From Fundidesulfovibrio magnetotacticus (GTDB lineage Bacteria > Desulfobacterota > Desulfovibrionia > Desulfovibrionales > Desulfovibrionaceae), in NCBI RefSeq assembly GCF_013019105.1, contig NZ_BLTE01000010.1:62001-126000 (forward strand): DNA of 64,000 bases, read 5' to 3'. Each line of letters begins with the position of its first letter. Within the stretch, counting starts at the first letter, position 1. A program made the translations under genes and the position numbers. Below the pieces are notes generated by a model, which was given only the letters and a program-made list of their open reading frames with translations, was not told the DNA's origin and searched no databases. Shown piece after piece: positions 1 to 7,249 of the stretch.

Positions 1-323
1 TCCCATTCGGAGGACCAGAAGGCGTCCGGCGCGAAGCGCAGCCATGGGCCGGTGTCCGAGGCGGAAAGACAGGCCCATACGTCGCGGTTCGCGCGCGGCG
101 GGTCGAAGCATTCGCCGCAGTCGGTGGGCATCCAGCCGTCCTCATGCAGGCCCTGGAGGATGGACCGGAGCACCGGGGCATAGTCCTTGTAATCGCCGCC
201 CTGGTAGTAGCCGATGCGCCAGGGGGCTCCATCCGGTCTTCCGGCGGGTGGGGCGGGGGGGTCAAAGCCCTGGGCTGTCCCGGCTGCCAGGAAGACGAGG
301 AACAGGAGGGCGGCGAGTTTCAT
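1..323 (-). CDS. Secreted substrate-binding-like protein (N-terminal part, cut by window edge)
   Basis: The minus strand encodes a protein starting at 323 and running off the left edge, so only about 107 residues are seen. It opens with a clear Sec signal peptide (MKLAALLFLVFLAAGTAQG). The mature part contains IGYYQGGDYKDY followed by a leucine-rich helix and GLHEDGWM. That opening is typical of periplasmic ABC-transporter substrate-binding-like proteins in deltaproteobacteria. An AAGGG ribosome binding site precedes the ATG. The substrate cannot be told from the fragment, and the family call is from this N-terminal pattern only. Confidence 0.65.
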   Translation of the reverse strand, partial: MKLAALLFLVFLAAGTAQGFDPPAPPAGRPDGAPWRIGYYQGGDYKDYAPVLRSILQGLHEDGWMPTDCGECFDPPRANRDVWACLSASDTGPWLRFAPDAFWSSEW

Positions 324-521
324 GATGGACCCTTGGACCGGCCGAAACGCGCCGGGTTGAGGCGGAAGCGTGCCGGAGAACTGATTCGGTTGCCAAGAAA
401 ACAGATATTCGTCGTAAAGTCCACGACGCATCGCGAGCGACCAGCCGGTTGCCGTGAACGTCCGCCCGGGCTAGAGAAGGGGAAATCTGCGGGTTCCTGC
501 CTGCTCCGCCGTGAGGTGGCC

Positions 522-932
522 ATGCCCTTCGTCCGCGTTCCCGTCATCGGGGTTCTTCGCACGCCCCACTTCACCCTGGAGGCCATCCCCCGCCAGGCCC
601 ACCTCGCTCCGCAGGCCGTGGGCCGCGCGGAATTGTATCCCGAGTTCGCCCCGGGGCTGAAGGGCATCGCCCCGGGCGACCGCGTGGTGCTCACCTTCCG
701 CTTCCACAAGGCGCGGCGCACGGAACTGACCACGACGACCCGGAGCACGGGGCGCGTCTGCGGTGTGTTCGCCTCGCGTTCGCCGCGCAGGCCTTCGCGC
801 CTGGGCGAGAGCGTGGTGGAGGTGACGGCCGTGGAGCCTTCGGCCCTGGTCTTCCGGGGGGTGGACATGCTCGACGGCACGCCGCTTCTTGACATCAAAC
901 CCTGGATCGGCCCGGACAGGGACCGGGGCTGA
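522..932 (+). CDS. trmO: TrmO/TsaA-family tRNA methyltransferase-like protein
   Basis: A 136-residue protein. It carries the TsaA-domain pattern: VIGVLRTPH near the start, VCGVFASRSPRRPSRLG in the middle, and RGVDMLDGTPLLDIKPW near the end. TrmO methylates N6-threonylcarbamoyladenosine at position 37 of some tRNAs using S-adenosylmethionine. I placed the start at the ATG at 522 because GAGGTGG lies just before it and the domain begins there; the frame is open further upstream without domain content. The usual RPNPIG is RPSRLG here, a departure near the cofactor-binding motif. It is convergent with the LOG gene. Confidence 0.8.
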   Translation: MPFVRVPVIGVLRTPHFTLEAIPRQAHLAPQAVGRAELYPEFAPGLKGIAPGDRVVLTFRFHKARRTELTTTTRSTGRVCGVFASRSPRRPSRLGESVVEVTAVEPSALVFRGVDMLDGTPLLDIKPWIGPDRDRG

Positions 933-1056
933 CCCCGGCGCTCCTGCCCCGGGCCTGCCGGTCCAGCACGCGACGGGAGCGCCCGGCCGGAAGTCCCGGC
1001 GGCGCAAGGGGGCAGCCCCCGCCGGAGGGGCCGGACCGCAAGGCGGCCCGGCGCGC

Positions 1057-3339
1057 TCAGGCGTCTTTGCGATCGTAGGGGGCCAGGGCCTGGACGATGT
1101 AGGGCGGGATGACCACCCCCGCGCGGGCCAGGTTGTCGCGCGCCTCCAGCACTTTGGCGATGTCGATGCCCGCCCCGCTCCAGTAGGCGGCCGGGTCGTC
1201 CAGGAAGGCGCGGATCACGGTCAGGGCCTCGGGGTAGGAGCGCACCAGGTGGCAGCAGTTGACCACCCACATGGGGCCGAGGGGAGGTATCTCGGCCTGG
1301 CCTGTCTTGTGGGCCGAGGAAAGCTCCTGGAACTGCTCGATGGACTTGCGCCAGAGATGCCCGCCCTCGCCGCCCAGGCCCAGGGGGTCCACGAAGACGT
1401 AGGGGGCCGGGAGGCAGTGGCCGATCTTCATGAAGGTGAGGGCCATGTTCACCTCGTAGCTCGTGCCGTAGCCGCCCACGTTGAACACCTTGAAGAGGCT
1501 GCGCCGGTCCAGGATGTCCTGGCGGGTGTTCAGGGCGATGTTCACGAACTGCACCACGGCCTCGGGGGAGAAGTTGGTGCGCTGGCCGATCTTCTCGCCG
1601 TCGATGCCCACGCCGATGCGGTAGATGCCGTGGCGCGCGGCGGCGTCGTCCGCGGCCTTCATGACGCCCGGGCCGGAACCGTGGGCGATGGCCAGGCCCT
1701 CGCCCAGGCGGGGATCGGCGGCCAGGGCGGCGAAGAACTCCTCGAACTGGGGCATGAGGATGGGCTTCAACTCGTCCACCACGGAGCCGAAGAGCGCCGC
1801 CGTGGTGTGCAGGCGGCCCAGGCGCTCCTTGCCCTCGGCGGAGACCCAGAAGCCGCTGTTGAATTCGCGCACGTGGCAGGCCTCGTCCTGGGCGAAGATC
1901 ATGTAGAAGCGCATGCCCTCGCGCCAGAGGCGGTTGATCTCCTCGTAGGAGGACTGGTCCAGGTAGTATTCCGGATTGCCGCCGTTGCGCGATCCGCGCA
2001 TGTTGATGCTGCGGATCACCACGACGCCCACGCCGTTGCGCTTGAGCACGCGCAGGGCGTCCACGGGCGGCAGGGAGTCGCTGACGAACACCTTGGAGAG
2101 GCTCTGCTCGCCGCCCACGTATTTGAGGTCGTGCAGGAAGTTCCTGAAACGCTTGGGGATCTCCTCGCCCGTGAGGATGGACTCGGGCACGTTGCCCCGG
2201 GCGCACTCGTAGACCAGGCGCCACTGGAATTCCGGAATCCAGCGGTTGTCCTCCTGCTCCCAGGGGATGGTCACGATGCGTCCGGGCATCATGATGCGTC
2301 CGTAGAGCCCGCCGCCGCCGGGCGCGGCCGAGATCTCGTCGAAGAGGGCGCGGCAGGCCTCGGCGTTGAAGATGTCGGTGATTTCCGCGAAGTCCACGCC
2401 CCGGGCCAGGATGGCCGTGGCCTTGCCGGGCTTGAGCACCCGGGTGGTGATGGCGCTCACGCGCTCGTCGGCCGGATAGAGCTTGATGCGCAGGCGCAGG
2501 TCGCGGAAGGGCACGGGATCGTCGCCGCGGTTGTAGATTTCGGCCTGGCGCAGGGTGTCGATGCCCGTGGTGCGCACGCCGTCGAGCAGGCGCGAGGCCA
2601 GGTGGAACACGCCGGGGCGGTTGAGATTGCGCGAGATGAAAGCCGTGTAAGGCCCCAGCGAAATGCGCAGGGCGCTCACCATGAATTCCTTGGGGCCGAA
2701 CTCCTCGGGCAGGCCCGAGGGCGCTGGCTGCTGGAACATGGCCAGGCCATGCTTGCCGCGCACGATCATCTCCGCGAAATTGTTGGGGATGGAGATGAGC
2801 CGCTGGGAGAGGATGTAGCGCACGTTCTCCAGGGGCACTTCCAGCACGCCGTCGGCTCCGATCTCGTGGCCCTCGCTCAGCAGCAGTTCCTCGCGCTCCA
2901 GGGCCTTGAGGACCTCCTCGCGTGAAAGGTGGTCCGAGAGGGGCACGAAAAGGCGGCCTATGTCCACGGGGGTGCGGCTTGCCAGGGCCTGGAGGTCGGA
3001 AAGGGACTCGGCCAGGTGGCGGTTGAGCGCCGAAACCACCACCGGAAGTTCGATGGTCTTGGTCTTGTCCGAAACGTGGGGCTCTCCCTCGCTCAGGTGG
3101 ATGTCGATGCCGATGCGCGAATGGCCGCTGCGCCCGCTCACGTCCAGGAAGTCTTCCAGCGGGCGCGATTCACTCTTGGCCCGCCCGGCGATGTCGCGCA
3201 CGAGGCCGCGCAGGGAATCGGAGACGTGGCTGAAGCGCATGGTCCCGAAAAGCTGGGGCGCGGCGAGGTCCTGGTTGAAATGGATGACGCTGGCTTCGAC
3301 GAGCTGGCCGTCTCCGGTGACGAAGGGAGCGAGTTTCAT
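1057..3339 (-). CDS. Very large LOG-domain (Rossmann, lysine-decarboxylase-like) protein
   Basis: The product is 760 residues, against about 180-250 for ordinary LOG proteins. LOG signatures lie in the C-terminal third: GSGPGVMKAA (about 552-561, matching the GGGPGxMxA loop) and GGYGTSYE (about 620-627, matching PGGxGTxxE). Small LOG proteins release free cytokinin-type bases from nucleoside monophosphates; whether this one does is unknown. The first 500 residues have no motif I recognise. Start chosen at MKLAPFVTGDGQ; upstream codons lack protein-like content. It is divergent from the glycosyltransferase, with 103 bp between the two starts. Confidence 0.65.
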   Translation of the reverse strand: MKLAPFVTGDGQLVEASVIHFNQDLAAPQLFGTMRFSHVSDSLRGLVRDIAGRAKSESRPLEDFLDVSGRSGHSRIGIDIHLSEGEPHVSDKTKTIELPVVVSALNRHLAESLSDLQALASRTPVDIGRLFVPLSDHLSREEVLKALEREELLLSEGHEIGADGVLEVPLENVRYILSQRLISIPNNFAEMIVRGKHGLAMFQQPAPSGLPEEFGPKEFMVSALRISLGPYTAFISRNLNRPGVFHLASRLLDGVRTTGIDTLRQAEIYNRGDDPVPFRDLRLRIKLYPADERVSAITTRVLKPGKATAILARGVDFAEITDIFNAEACRALFDEISAAPGGGGLYGRIMMPGRIVTIPWEQEDNRWIPEFQWRLVYECARGNVPESILTGEEIPKRFRNFLHDLKYVGGEQSLSKVFVSDSLPPVDALRVLKRNGVGVVVIRSINMRGSRNGGNPEYYLDQSSYEEINRLWREGMRFYMIFAQDEACHVREFNSGFWVSAEGKERLGRLHTTAALFGSVVDELKPILMPQFEEFFAALAADPRLGEGLAIAHGSGPGVMKAADDAAARHGIYRIGVGIDGEKIGQRTNFSPEAVVQFVNIALNTRQDILDRRSLFKVFNVGGYGTSYEVNMALTFMKIGHCLPAPYVFVDPLGLGGEGGHLWRKSIEQFQELSSAHKTGQAEIPPLGPMWVVNCCHLVRSYPEALTVIRAFLDDPAAYWSGAGIDIAKVLEARDNLARAGVVIPPYIVQALAPYDRKDA

Positions 3340-3442
3340 GCCGTGGTCCGGGTCCTTTGCATGGCGGTTGAAAAGGGATAGACTGGTTAGCGTGATTCGC
3401 CCACCAGTGCAACAACCCCGCCGCGGCGCCTGAGGTGGACCC

Positions 3443-4288
3443 GTGGTTTCCCTGATAGGCGTGGTGATCTCCAACCGCGACTACGGTCCGCGCCTGCCCG
3501 GGCTCTTCGCTTCCCTGGCGGCCCAGACCGTGGGCCTTCAGCGCGTGGCGTGCGTCTTCGCCGACGACGCGAGCTCCGACGGCTCCCTGGAGAAGGCCCG
3601 CGCGCTGGGAAGCGCCCTGCCCTTCGCGCGCTTCGAGGCCCGGGCCGTGGGGCCGCTTGGCCACCCCGCGCGCACGCGCAACGCGGGCTTCGACCTCGCC
3701 GGGGCCGCCGACCCCCTGCTGTTTCTCGACGCCGACGACCTGCTCCTGCCCCGCTATCTGGAAGCCTGCCTGGAGGCCCTGGAGCGCGGCGCCCAGGTGG
3801 TCGCCTGCGACTACGAGGAGCGCTCCCCCGAGGACAGCCGCATCGTGCGCCTGGCCGATTTCGACCCCGCCCTCCTGCGCACCCAGAACATCCTGGGCAT
3901 CGGCAGCATGATGCGCCGCGAGGTGTTCCTGGCGTTGGAGGGCTTCCGGGACCACTCCGACTACGAGGACTGGGACTTCTGGGTGCGCGCCGCCCACGGT
4001 GGCTTCCGCTTCGCCCGCGTGCCCGAGGCCCTCTACGTGCACATGCGCCACGGCGTCGGTTTCTCAAGCCGGGCCGAGGCGCGCGACGGCCGGGCCAAGG
4101 CCGCCATCGTGGCCGCCACCCCGGGCTTCTTCCCGCCCGAGACCCGGCGCTGGGCCAAGGCCCTTCTGGAGGGCAAGCCCTGGGCGCAGCCCCTGGCGAG
4201 GGGGGTGATCCCCCGCGAGGAGGACGTGCGCGCCCTGCGCGACGCCTGGGCCGCCCTGCGTACGGCCCGGGCGCGCCGGGAGGGCTGA
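3443..4288 (+). CDS. Family 2 glycosyltransferase
   Basis: A 281-residue GT-A type glycosyltransferase starting at GTG after a TGAGGTGG ribosome binding site. The N terminus reads LIGVVISNRDYGPRL, then VFADDASSDGS (nucleotide binding), then LFLDADDLLLP carrying the DXD-type metal site. DYEDWDFWVRA supplies the acidic catalytic region. No membrane segment is visible, so it is probably cytoplasmic or peripheral. It would transfer a sugar from a nucleotide donor to a glycan or protein. No glycan cluster surrounds it, so the acceptor is unknown. Confidence 0.85.
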   Translation: MVSLIGVVISNRDYGPRLPGLFASLAAQTVGLQRVACVFADDASSDGSLEKARALGSALPFARFEARAVGPLGHPARTRNAGFDLAGAADPLLFLDADDLLLPRYLEACLEALERGAQVVACDYEERSPEDSRIVRLADFDPALLRTQNILGIGSMMRREVFLALEGFRDHSDYEDWDFWVRAAHGGFRFARVPEALYVHMRHGVGFSSRAEARDGRAKAAIVAATPGFFPPETRRWAKALLEGKPWAQPLARGVIPREEDVRALRDAWAALRTARARREG

Positions 4289-4386
4289 GAGGCCCGGCTT
4301 GCGTGCGGCCGGACCGCGCCTCCCGCCCGAAAACGGAACCTGCCGGGGCCATCGCCCCCCACGCGGGGGGCGACGGCCGGAAGGGC

Positions 4387-5388
4387 TCAGATCTCGTGGA
4401 CTTCCAGGTAGACCAGGGTCTGGTTGAGCAGCTGGTAGGCGATCTCGCCGAAGGTGGCGGGACCGCTGAAGGGCTCGGTCTTTTTGCCTTCCAGCTCGGA
4501 ATAGAGGTAGTTCAGGATGCAGTTGCAGGAGAACACCAAGTTGGCGGGCTGGATGTTGCAGGCCGAACAGAGCTTGCCGGTGAACTGTGCGGCGTAGTCC
4601 GGCACGGGGCGGGCGTGCTTGTAGCGGATGCCGGTGAACACGGGGGCGTAGAACTTCACCTCTCCGTCGGCCTCGTCGATGCCCTGGAAGCTGATGTTCA
4701 CCAGGGCCCCGTAGTAGTCGGCCACCAGGGGGAGCTTGGTGTCCAGGCGGTTCTTCACCAGATAGGCCGCGAAGTTGCGGCGTTCGCCGTTGACGAGCAC
4801 GTCCTTGGTGGCGAATCCGGTTTCCGGGAAGGTGAGCGTGTCGCCCTCGCCCTGCTCGAAAAGGTTCACGATGCCGATTTCGGCCGCCTTGCCCGGGGGC
4901 AGCGTGGCCGAGAGCACCAGCGCGCCCTCCTCCAGGAACTCGCCCGTCTGCCCGTTGTAGACCTTGGGCGTGCGCTTGCCCAGGTCGTCCAGGTGCACGC
5001 CCGCGATCCAGCCGATGAGGGGTACTGTGCCGAAGTCCTTGTAATTTGGGGCGTTGAGCGCGAAGGAGAGATGGGCCTTGCTCATTGCCGGGATGAGGAT
5101 GAAGCTGAAGCCGTTGTCCGGGCCGTCCGAATAGACGTGGCTCAAGGAGTTTTGATCGTAGGCCTTGATCTCCAGGGACGTGGCGATGTCCGTGATGTCG
5201 GTGGCGAACACCTGCTCGCGGGTTGAAAGGCCGCCCTGCTCGTTGGTGATGAAATAGGGGATGGTTCCGGCGATCCAGGAACCTTTGGGCAGGCGGTTCA
5301 GGGCCTGCTCGTCGCCCGCCAGGATCAGTTTGCGCCCGGAGGCGATGGCCGTGGAGGCCGTTTCGAGGGACATCAGTTGCTGGCTCAT
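4387..5388 (-). CDS. Conserved protein of unknown function, second gene of a two-gene operon
   Basis: A 333-residue protein with no signal peptide or membrane segment. Recurring features are KGSWIAGTIPYFITNEQGG near residue 40 and a Cys cluster (LCSACN and FSCNC) near residue 280. The overall pattern of a chamber-like domain with GTIPYF loosely recalls FIST-type sensory proteins, but I cannot assign it. The start is fixed by AGGAGG overlapping the stop of the preceding small gene, so the two are translated as a pair. The clustered cysteines could bind metal; that is inference. Confidence 0.7.
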   Translation of the reverse strand: MSQQLMSLETASTAIASGRKLILAGDEQALNRLPKGSWIAGTIPYFITNEQGGLSTREQVFATDITDIATSLEIKAYDQNSLSHVYSDGPDNGFSFILIPAMSKAHLSFALNAPNYKDFGTVPLIGWIAGVHLDDLGKRTPKVYNGQTGEFLEEGALVLSATLPPGKAAEIGIVNLFEQGEGDTLTFPETGFATKDVLVNGERRNFAAYLVKNRLDTKLPLVADYYGALVNISFQGIDEADGEVKFYAPVFTGIRYKHARPVPDYAAQFTGKLCSACNIQPANLVFSCNCILNYLYSELEGKKTEPFSGPATFGEIAYQLLNQTLVYLEVHEI

Positions 5389-5396
5389 GGGTCCTC

Positions 5397-5630
5397 CTAG
5401 CCGAAGATGGTCTTCAGGTCGTCCTGGACGCTGGGGATGTGGCTGTTCTTGGCGTAGACGTCGTACAGCTGGTCGATGCCCGCCTTGACGTTGTCGGGAG
5501 ACGGGTTCTCGCTCAGGCTTCGCGTCAGACGCCCAAGAAGAATCTTCGCGGCGAGGAACTTCAGCTCGTAGGCCTTCTTTCCGGTCACCACGTCCTGCCA
5601 TTGTTTGCTGCTCTTCGCGGGAAGACTCAT
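5397..5630 (-). CDS. Small conserved protein, first gene of a two-gene operon
   Basis: A soluble 77-residue protein beginning MSLPAKSSKQWQDVV, predicted mostly helical, with no recognisable motif. AAGGAGG sits at ideal distance from the ATG. Its TAG stop lies inside the ribosome binding site of the following 333-residue gene, and only 8 bases separate the two. The pair is therefore probably co-regulated and functionally linked. A possible sigma-54 promoter lies about 75-90 bases upstream of the start. Function unknown. Confidence 0.7.
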   Translation of the reverse strand: MSLPAKSSKQWQDVVTGKKAYELKFLAAKILLGRLTRSLSENPSPDNVKAGIDQLYDVYAKNSHIPSVQDDLKTIFG

Positions 5631-6064
5631 GCCAACCTCCTTGCGTTGCGGAATGCTCGGGAGCCGCCGGGTGAACCCCACGGCCCCGGCTGGACGGCAG
5701 AAAAGCAAGGACCAAACCACAATGAAAAAGCATGTATGTTCAGTGTGTTGCGTGCGCATGGGGCGAAGTGCCCCCTTCCGGGAGGGACAAATGGATACGG
5801 TCCTCACCACGTGTGCCGCACGAAGCCTCGTAAATTCGGGAGGATATCCTCCCTCTCCGGCGTGCCTGGATTGTACGGATTCGGGTCATTTTGATGCGGA
5901 GCGTGGCTGAGAGGTCACGAACGGGCGACATTTCGTGTTCCTGTTCGCCGGGTGCTCTGTTCGCCTGCAAGTGCTTCCCAGAATGCGCGGGAGGATTATA
6001 TGAGAGGTTCGCGGACGGCGCTGCCCGCCGTCCCACACCAGGACCATCCACCGGAGACACGCGC
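5631..6064. other. 434-bp intergenic region between divergent genes
   Basis: No supported gene. It holds the possible sigma-54 promoter at 5704-5719 and a perfect 16-bp palindrome, GGGAGGATATCCTCCC, at 5838-5853. Upstream of the reductase gene there is an AT-richer patch near 5995-6005 that could hold a -10 element. The palindrome is suited to binding a dimeric regulator. Confidence 0.5.
5704..5719 (-). promoter_or_regulatory. Possible sigma-54 promoter for the 77/333-residue operon
   Basis: On the minus strand the sequence TGGTTTGGTCCTTGCT keeps the GG and GC dinucleotides in exact -24/-12 register (TGG, 8 bases, TTGC). The CAC part of the usual TGGCAC is not kept. Predicted transcript start is near 5692, giving a leader of about 60 bases. 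No activator gene is adjacent. Assigned by pattern only. Confidence 0.35.
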
Positions 6065-6973
6065 ATGCAAGACGCTCAGTGCCTGATCATCGGCGCGGGC
6101 CCCGCCGGGCTCTCGGCCGCCATCTACACCGCCCGGGCCGGCATGAGGACCCTCGTGCTCGGCAGCGACCCGAAAATCGCGGGCGACTACGACATCGACA
6201 ACTACTTCGGCTTCGAGGACACCATCTCCGGGCGCGACCTCATGGCGCGCGGACGCCTCCAGGCCCAGCGCTTCGGGGCCGAGATCCGCCAGGAGAAGGT
6301 CCTGGGAGTGCACCACGGCGACAACGGGCGCTTCCACGTGAAGACCGACCAGGGCGAATACGACGCCTGCGCCGTGATCCTGGCCACGGGCGCGGCGCGC
6401 AACCGCCCGAAGATCAAAGGGCTGGCGGACTACGAGGGCAAGGGCGTCTCCTACTGCGTCTCCTGCGACGGCTTCTTCCACAGGGGCAAGCCCGTGATGG
6501 TGGCCGGGGAGGGGCTCTTCGCCGCCAACCAGGCCCTGGAGCTTTTGGCCTACACCCCGGACGTGCGCATCTGCACCCTGGGCAAGCCCTCGGCCATCCC
6601 CCCGGAATACGGCGAACGCCTGGCCAGGGCGGGCATCGAGGTGATCGAGGCGGCCGTGGAATCCCTGGAGGGCGATCCCGGCCTGACGGCCGTGCGCCTT
6701 GCCGACGGCCGCCGCATCGAGATTTCCGGCCTCTTCATCGCCATGGGCGAAGCCTCGTCCACGGACTTCGCCTACACCCTGGGCGTGGCGCGCAGCGGCA
6801 TCTTTCTGGAAACCGACCGGGACATGAAGACCAACATCGAGGGCGTGTTCGCCGCCGGGGACTGCACCGGGGGCTTCCTGCAGATCGCCGTGGCCGTAGG
6901 AGAAGGCGCGCTGGCCGGACGCTCGGCCATCGCATGGCTCAAGTCCAGCTGCCCGGGCGGGGGCAAACGGTGA
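6065..6973 (+). CDS. Thioredoxin-reductase-like FAD/NAD(P)H disulfide oxidoreductase
   Basis: A 302-residue flavoprotein of the thioredoxin reductase fold. It has an FAD-binding GAGPAGLSAA at residues 9-18, a redox pair CVSCDGFF (CxxC, in place of the usual CATC), and a second FAD contact at EGVFAAGDCTGG near the C terminus. The NAD(P)H loop reads AGEGLFAANQAL and lacks the full GxGxxA pattern of classic TrxB, so partner or cofactor preference may differ. No thioredoxin gene is adjacent. Start chosen at the ATG after GGAG; upstream open frame has no domain content. Confidence 0.8.
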   Translation: MQDAQCLIIGAGPAGLSAAIYTARAGMRTLVLGSDPKIAGDYDIDNYFGFEDTISGRDLMARGRLQAQRFGAEIRQEKVLGVHHGDNGRFHVKTDQGEYDACAVILATGAARNRPKIKGLADYEGKGVSYCVSCDGFFHRGKPVMVAGEGLFAANQALELLAYTPDVRICTLGKPSAIPPEYGERLARAGIEVIEAAVESLEGDPGLTAVRLADGRRIEISGLFIAMGEASSTDFAYTLGVARSGIFLETDRDMKTNIEGVFAAGDCTGGFLQIAVAVGEGALAGRSAIAWLKSSCPGGGKR

Positions 6974-6992
6974 AGATGCGGCGCGAAAATTC

Positions 6993-7022
6993 TTGACACG
7001 TCTTTAAAATGGAGCGTATGAA
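6993..7022 (+). promoter_or_regulatory. Sigma-70 promoter of the tRNA gene
   Basis: A perfect -35 (TTGACA, 6993-6998) is followed by 18 bases and TATGAA (7017-7022). Transcription would start near 7029, 18 bases before the tRNA. It stands out clearly in the surrounding GC-rich DNA. Confidence 0.7.
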
Positions 7023-7046
7023 TCCAGATTCAGACTTGAGCTGGAG

Positions 7047-7122
7047 GGGCCTATAGCTCAGTTGGCAGAGCTTCCGGCTCATAACCGGGTGGTCCCAGGT
7101 TCGAATCCTGGTGGGCCCACCA
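7047..7122 (+). tRNA. tRNA with CAT anticodon (elongator Met or lysidine-type Ile2)
   Basis: A full cloverleaf of 76 nt with encoded CCA. The acceptor stem GGGCCTA/TGGGCCC pairs throughout, with one G-U. The anticodon loop CTCATAA sits on a 5-bp stem and the T loop is TTCGAAT. The normal 1-72 G-C pair excludes initiator tRNA. The acceptor stem closely matches that usual for tRNA-Ile(GAT) and has C4-G69 and C5-G68, as in E. coli tRNA-Ile2. It may therefore be the AUA-decoding isoleucine tRNA whose C34 becomes lysidine, rather than methionine. Confidence 0.95.
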
Positions 7123-7200
7123 CTCGCATCGAGGACCAGCACTTGCCGATTTTCCGCACCTTGAATCAATCCCGCGCCCGGCGCACCAACTGCAGGCATC

Positions 7201-7244
7201 AAGGCGCTTTCCCAGGGGTCTACCCGGAAAGCGCCTTCCTTTTT
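7201..7244 (+). terminator. Intrinsic terminator after the tRNA
   Basis: A perfect 12-bp stem (AAGGCGCTTTCC with GGAAAGCGCCTT), a 13-base loop, then CC and five T. It ends only 5 bases before the ATG of the next gene, which is unusual. Confidence 0.85.
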
Positions 7245-7249
7245 GCGCA

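Noticed and set aside
889-2925. A 678-codon plus-strand frame opposite the LOG gene
   Set aside because: No ribosome binding site, no motif, repetitive Ala/Val/His/Gly/Asp composition typical of antisense frames in GC-rich genes.
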